DNA from: Latrodectus hesperus
Lineage: Eukaryota > Arthropoda > Arachnida > Araneae > Theridiidae
Direction: 5' to 3'
NCBI GenBank assembly: GCA_037975125.1
Contig: CM075857.1
Span: 68,093,899 to 68,157,898, forward strand
Length of the DNA: 64,000 nt
Under the pieces are notes generated by a model. It was not told the DNA's origin. It saw only the letters and a program-made list of their open reading frames with translations, and did no database searches. Below, in pieces: positions 60,830 to 64,000 of this stretch (positions within the stretch are counted from its first letter, which is position 1; each line of letters begins with the position of its first letter). Both the position numbers and the translations under genes were made by a program.

Positions 60830-61110
60830 ATGCAATAAGTATTGTACTCTCGAAACCGAAAGGAAATCATTACTTAGACTAAACTGAAGTTCCTTAACAG
60901 ATGCTTCCCAAATAAACCGCTGTCATGGTCCGGTGCATCGCATGCTTCTTCTGAAAAAGGGAAGTAAATGCAGTCAGGTGAAGGTAAATCTGATATTTGT
61001 ATTCTAGAGCACGTAAATTCTTGGAAGTTGGATTCACGCTTGTTCTGCACCCTAATTATCTTATTTGGTTAAGTATTTGCTGTGAAATCAACTTTAACTT
61101 CGAAAAACCT
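60830..61110. other. GC island with splice-like signals, possible small exon
   Basis: A segment clearly less AT-rich than its surroundings. Minus strand: ACTTCCCTTTTTCAG (complement of 60955-60969) is a good 3' splice site, followed by an open frame (EACDAPDHDSGLFGKHLLRN...) of about 24 codons to a TAA near 60880, which would be a terminal exon. Plus strand: TTCCTTAACAG (to 60900) and CAG/GTGAAG at 60977/60978 would bound a 77-bp internal exon open in one frame (RCHGPVHRMLLLKKGSKCSQ). Only one reading can be right and neither protein is recognised. A worn repeat remains possible. Confidence 0.35.
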
Positions 61111-64000
61111 TTTCTCTCGACTAATATGTGAAAAAATATACCATTAAATGGACGGTTTCACTTTAAATAATCAATACTAAATAAATTATTTAATTTTAAT
61201 TATCTTTTTAGGAACATAATTAAATTTTATTCGATTTGAAATCATATCTCTGCAAGGGTTAATTATTTTGAAACAATTATATAAATTTGTATGTAATTTC
61301 AAGTAATTCAAGAAAAATTTAATTCGATTATTATTACTCGTTTGATTAAACTGAAGAATCAAAAGAATTCAATAATTACCAGACAATATTTTACCTAAGA
61401 ATGAATTTTATTCCATTATAGTAAAAATAGATTTTTTGTGAAAAGTATATTCACATTTTATTTTACTTTTGAATTGTAAAACTCTAGATAACGCTCTAAG
61501 ATACCCTAATATTTTTCATTGTTCAAATTTTTAGAAACCAGATTAAAAAAAGTAAATGATAGTGAAATGAGTATAATTTGGTTTCACTGCAACTGTGAAA
61601 ATAAATATATAACACCAATTTATAATGTTTTTTTAAAAAACTATTTAATAAAAAACAATTAATATATTAAAAACAATAATAATTCTATGTAATTGAATTT
61701 ATTTAATATTTCTTTTAAAATTAAAATTATTTATTTCCCAATTTTAATCAAATTACCTGTTTTGGAAATAAAGAGAAAAAATATTTATGATATTTATAGA
61801 TATGTTTAACTTTTCACTCATATAAAATTTAAAATTTTTACAAATAACTTTATTTTTGTAAAAACATTTTTGTAATAAGATGTGTATTATTAAGATAAAT
61901 GGTTAAATCTTAATTATACCATCAGTTATATTTAAACATTTATCAGATTACTTCTTTAGATTAACTAGTGAAGGATTTTGACTATTTTCTACCTTATAAA
62001 AAGGAATTGGTTTTAAAAATCTTACTTTTTAACTTACACTTTCTTAGTAATATTTTCCAATTTTGGATAGTTGGTGCAATTTTTCTATTTATTTGTAAAA
62101 AATTTAATTTTTTGTTCAATTTTCAATTAAAAAATCATGAACTATGCAATGATTTTCATGATAAATCTTTACATAAATAATTATCAGAAAATTTTAGTTT
62201 CCTGTATTTATTTGTATCAATACTATTTTAGCATTTCATTATTATTATTTAATAATCCCAATTATAAGTTTTTCATAAGTATTTTTCAATTGGTTGGCTC
62301 TAAGAAGCCTGAATTCTGTTTTTAGAGATAATCATATTTTATTAATAATAAAATATTTAAATACTAAATTTAAGAAATAAGTAGAAATTTTCTAAGAAAT
62401 TCTCAGAGGAAAATAATCATAGGTATTGATATATAGGCAGAAGTAATTAAGAAAATAGCATATAAATTATTTATTTAGACATTAATTGATACAAATGTTT
62501 TAATCTCATTTTAAGAAAATATGCTTTATTTTCCTTATTAATAAATTTGACAGTAAATAATGTATTAATTTATAAGTCCATAAAAATTAAAAATAAAACC
62601 TTTCAAATTAAAAACCTTCCGGAAAGCGTTTTCTTAAAAGTACGTTCCTCTGAATCACAAAGATAGTCTGAAAATGAAAATTTCTTACTCATTCTTAAAT
62701 TTTGAATTTATAAGTTTTGTATGTATCACATATATCTTATAACATCCCACACACATCCACAGTCTGAACTATTCTTCTAAATATAGTTTTATGAAGTAAT
62801 TAAAATATTCATTAACCATAAAAGATATTTGATACTTTTTATTCGAAACTAGTCCTTATAAGAATTTGCTTATATAAATATAATTTCAATGACAGAACAA
62901 AACTATTTTATATTATAAGTATCTTATAATATAATTATTAATGTATCTAATTTTATATATATTATAAATATCTTCAATTATTCTCAGTATAAGATAATTG
63001 AACTCTTTTTTCAACAAAAATATTTATATTATTAAAAAATGAAATCTTAATTTTCGATTTTTAAGTATATTTTTAGAAATATTTAGACATAAAAACAAAC
63101 AGTTGAATGCAAGCATCTTTCTCTTCAAGATGAAATAAAAATTTTGATCAGTTAAAAAAATATTAAGCCATTAGAAATAAGATAATTACAAATTTCAAGA
63201 TGGATGTATTTAAAAGAATGAAAGGGGTAATTTCAAATTCTCTTTGAATATTTAGACCATGATGTCCTATTTACTTACAATTTAAGTACTTACAATTCAG
63301 ATATGCTTTCATCATAATTGTAAGTATCAAATTAAGCCCAACTTATGTATAAAATTTTCAAAAAAACTCAATTACGATGAAACTCACCAAATCAGTCATC
63401 AGTTCATCATGTTTTATAATTTTTTCATTAACAACTATTTTGAGAGTTAAACTATTATTTCGTCTTATGCACGGCTACTAATTGCAATGAGCAGGAAAAA
63501 AATTAATTTAATTTCAAAATAGTTTTCTTATTTCTAAAACATACATTCCCAATCAGTTTTATTATAAATGAGTTGAGGGATGATTTTTTTCGTTGGCTTT
63601 TATATAATTAGTAAACACTTAGTACTTGAAGTAGAAGAAACTTTTGTTCAATAACAAAAAGCTTTAAACTTACTATATAGCTTATAGAAATTAATATTTG
63701 AAGGTATTATCTGATCTGTAAAAATTTTATTGCTGGCTGAATTTATCAATAACACAATTTTCTTTGAGATTTTTCTTTAATTACACTGTTTCGAAGTTTG
63801 ATCATTTTTGTTTCGTTTACGTTAAAACATTTTTTCTTCAACGTGCCGAATTAAAAAATCATTTTATAGTAATATTTTTCCATAGTATTTTCATAGAAGT
63901 ATTCTTCAATGTGATTCATACTATATATTTTAGCATTTCAGTACAAGTGTAAGATAACAATATTTGCTTATTCTAAAAAAGTCCCCAATTTAATTTATTT
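61111..64000. other. AT-rich non-coding stretch to window end
   Basis: Nothing recognisable. The plus-strand frames at 61968-62325 and 63764-63952 are F-, I-, N- and L-rich, have no domain and lack splice context. They are read as chance frames. Confidence 0.55.

Noticed and set aside
61968..62325. Two overlapping plus-strand frames as a membrane protein
   Set aside because: Hydrophobicity follows from T-rich codons (F, L, I). There is no conserved motif, and two different frames share the same composition.

Overview
The window is an AT-rich animal nuclear sequence (by eye about three quarters A+T). It has twelve long (TA)n-type arrays, relics of several transposon families, splice-like signals, and no bacterial-style gene packing. 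The LINE, SINE and Ty3/gypsy families look most like those of spiders (Araneae) as I remember them. A spider or other chelicerate source is therefore an inference from repeat content, not from a host gene.

Layout. 1-21500 is mostly featureless AT-rich DNA. It holds three large microsatellites, a LINE RNase H tail relic (7254-7556), a tRNA-derived SINE with a 12-bp target-site duplication (13429-13711), and one good candidate host exon: a 3' splice site, 55 codons, a stop and a poly(A) signal (18750-18919). 21502-24760 contains two copies of one LTR-like element in opposite orientation; the second has a perfect 5-bp duplication. A LINE RNase H relic follows (24786-25357). 26-28 kb has two very long microsatellites and a GC island with palindromes. 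29215-30961 is a decayed LINE with endonuclease and reverse-transcriptase parts.

The main locus is 35941-42165. On the minus strand lies a young Ty3/gypsy-type retrotransposon (35941-39325) with two LTRs, an AATAT target-site duplication, a likely primer-binding site, a polypurine tract and an intact 411-aa gag. Its pol is reduced to protease and integrase fragments with no reverse transcriptase. A SCAN-like capsid region, and integrase zinc-domain sequence directly after protease, point to the Gmr1-like lineage. A 2559-bp segment covering half the element plus 281 bp of right flank is then repeated in tandem (37048-39606 and 39607-42165) with only about four differences, so gag and one LTR are doubled.

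From 42.2 to 64 kb there are two further LINE RNase H relics (44589-45262 plus strand; 49883-50077 minus strand), a possible piggyBac relic (52755-53036), several long (TA)n arrays, a 57-bp direct repeat pair, and an unexplained GC island with splice-like signals at 60830-61110. No complete host gene is visible. The region reads as intergenic or intronic DNA shaped by transposons and microsatellite growth.
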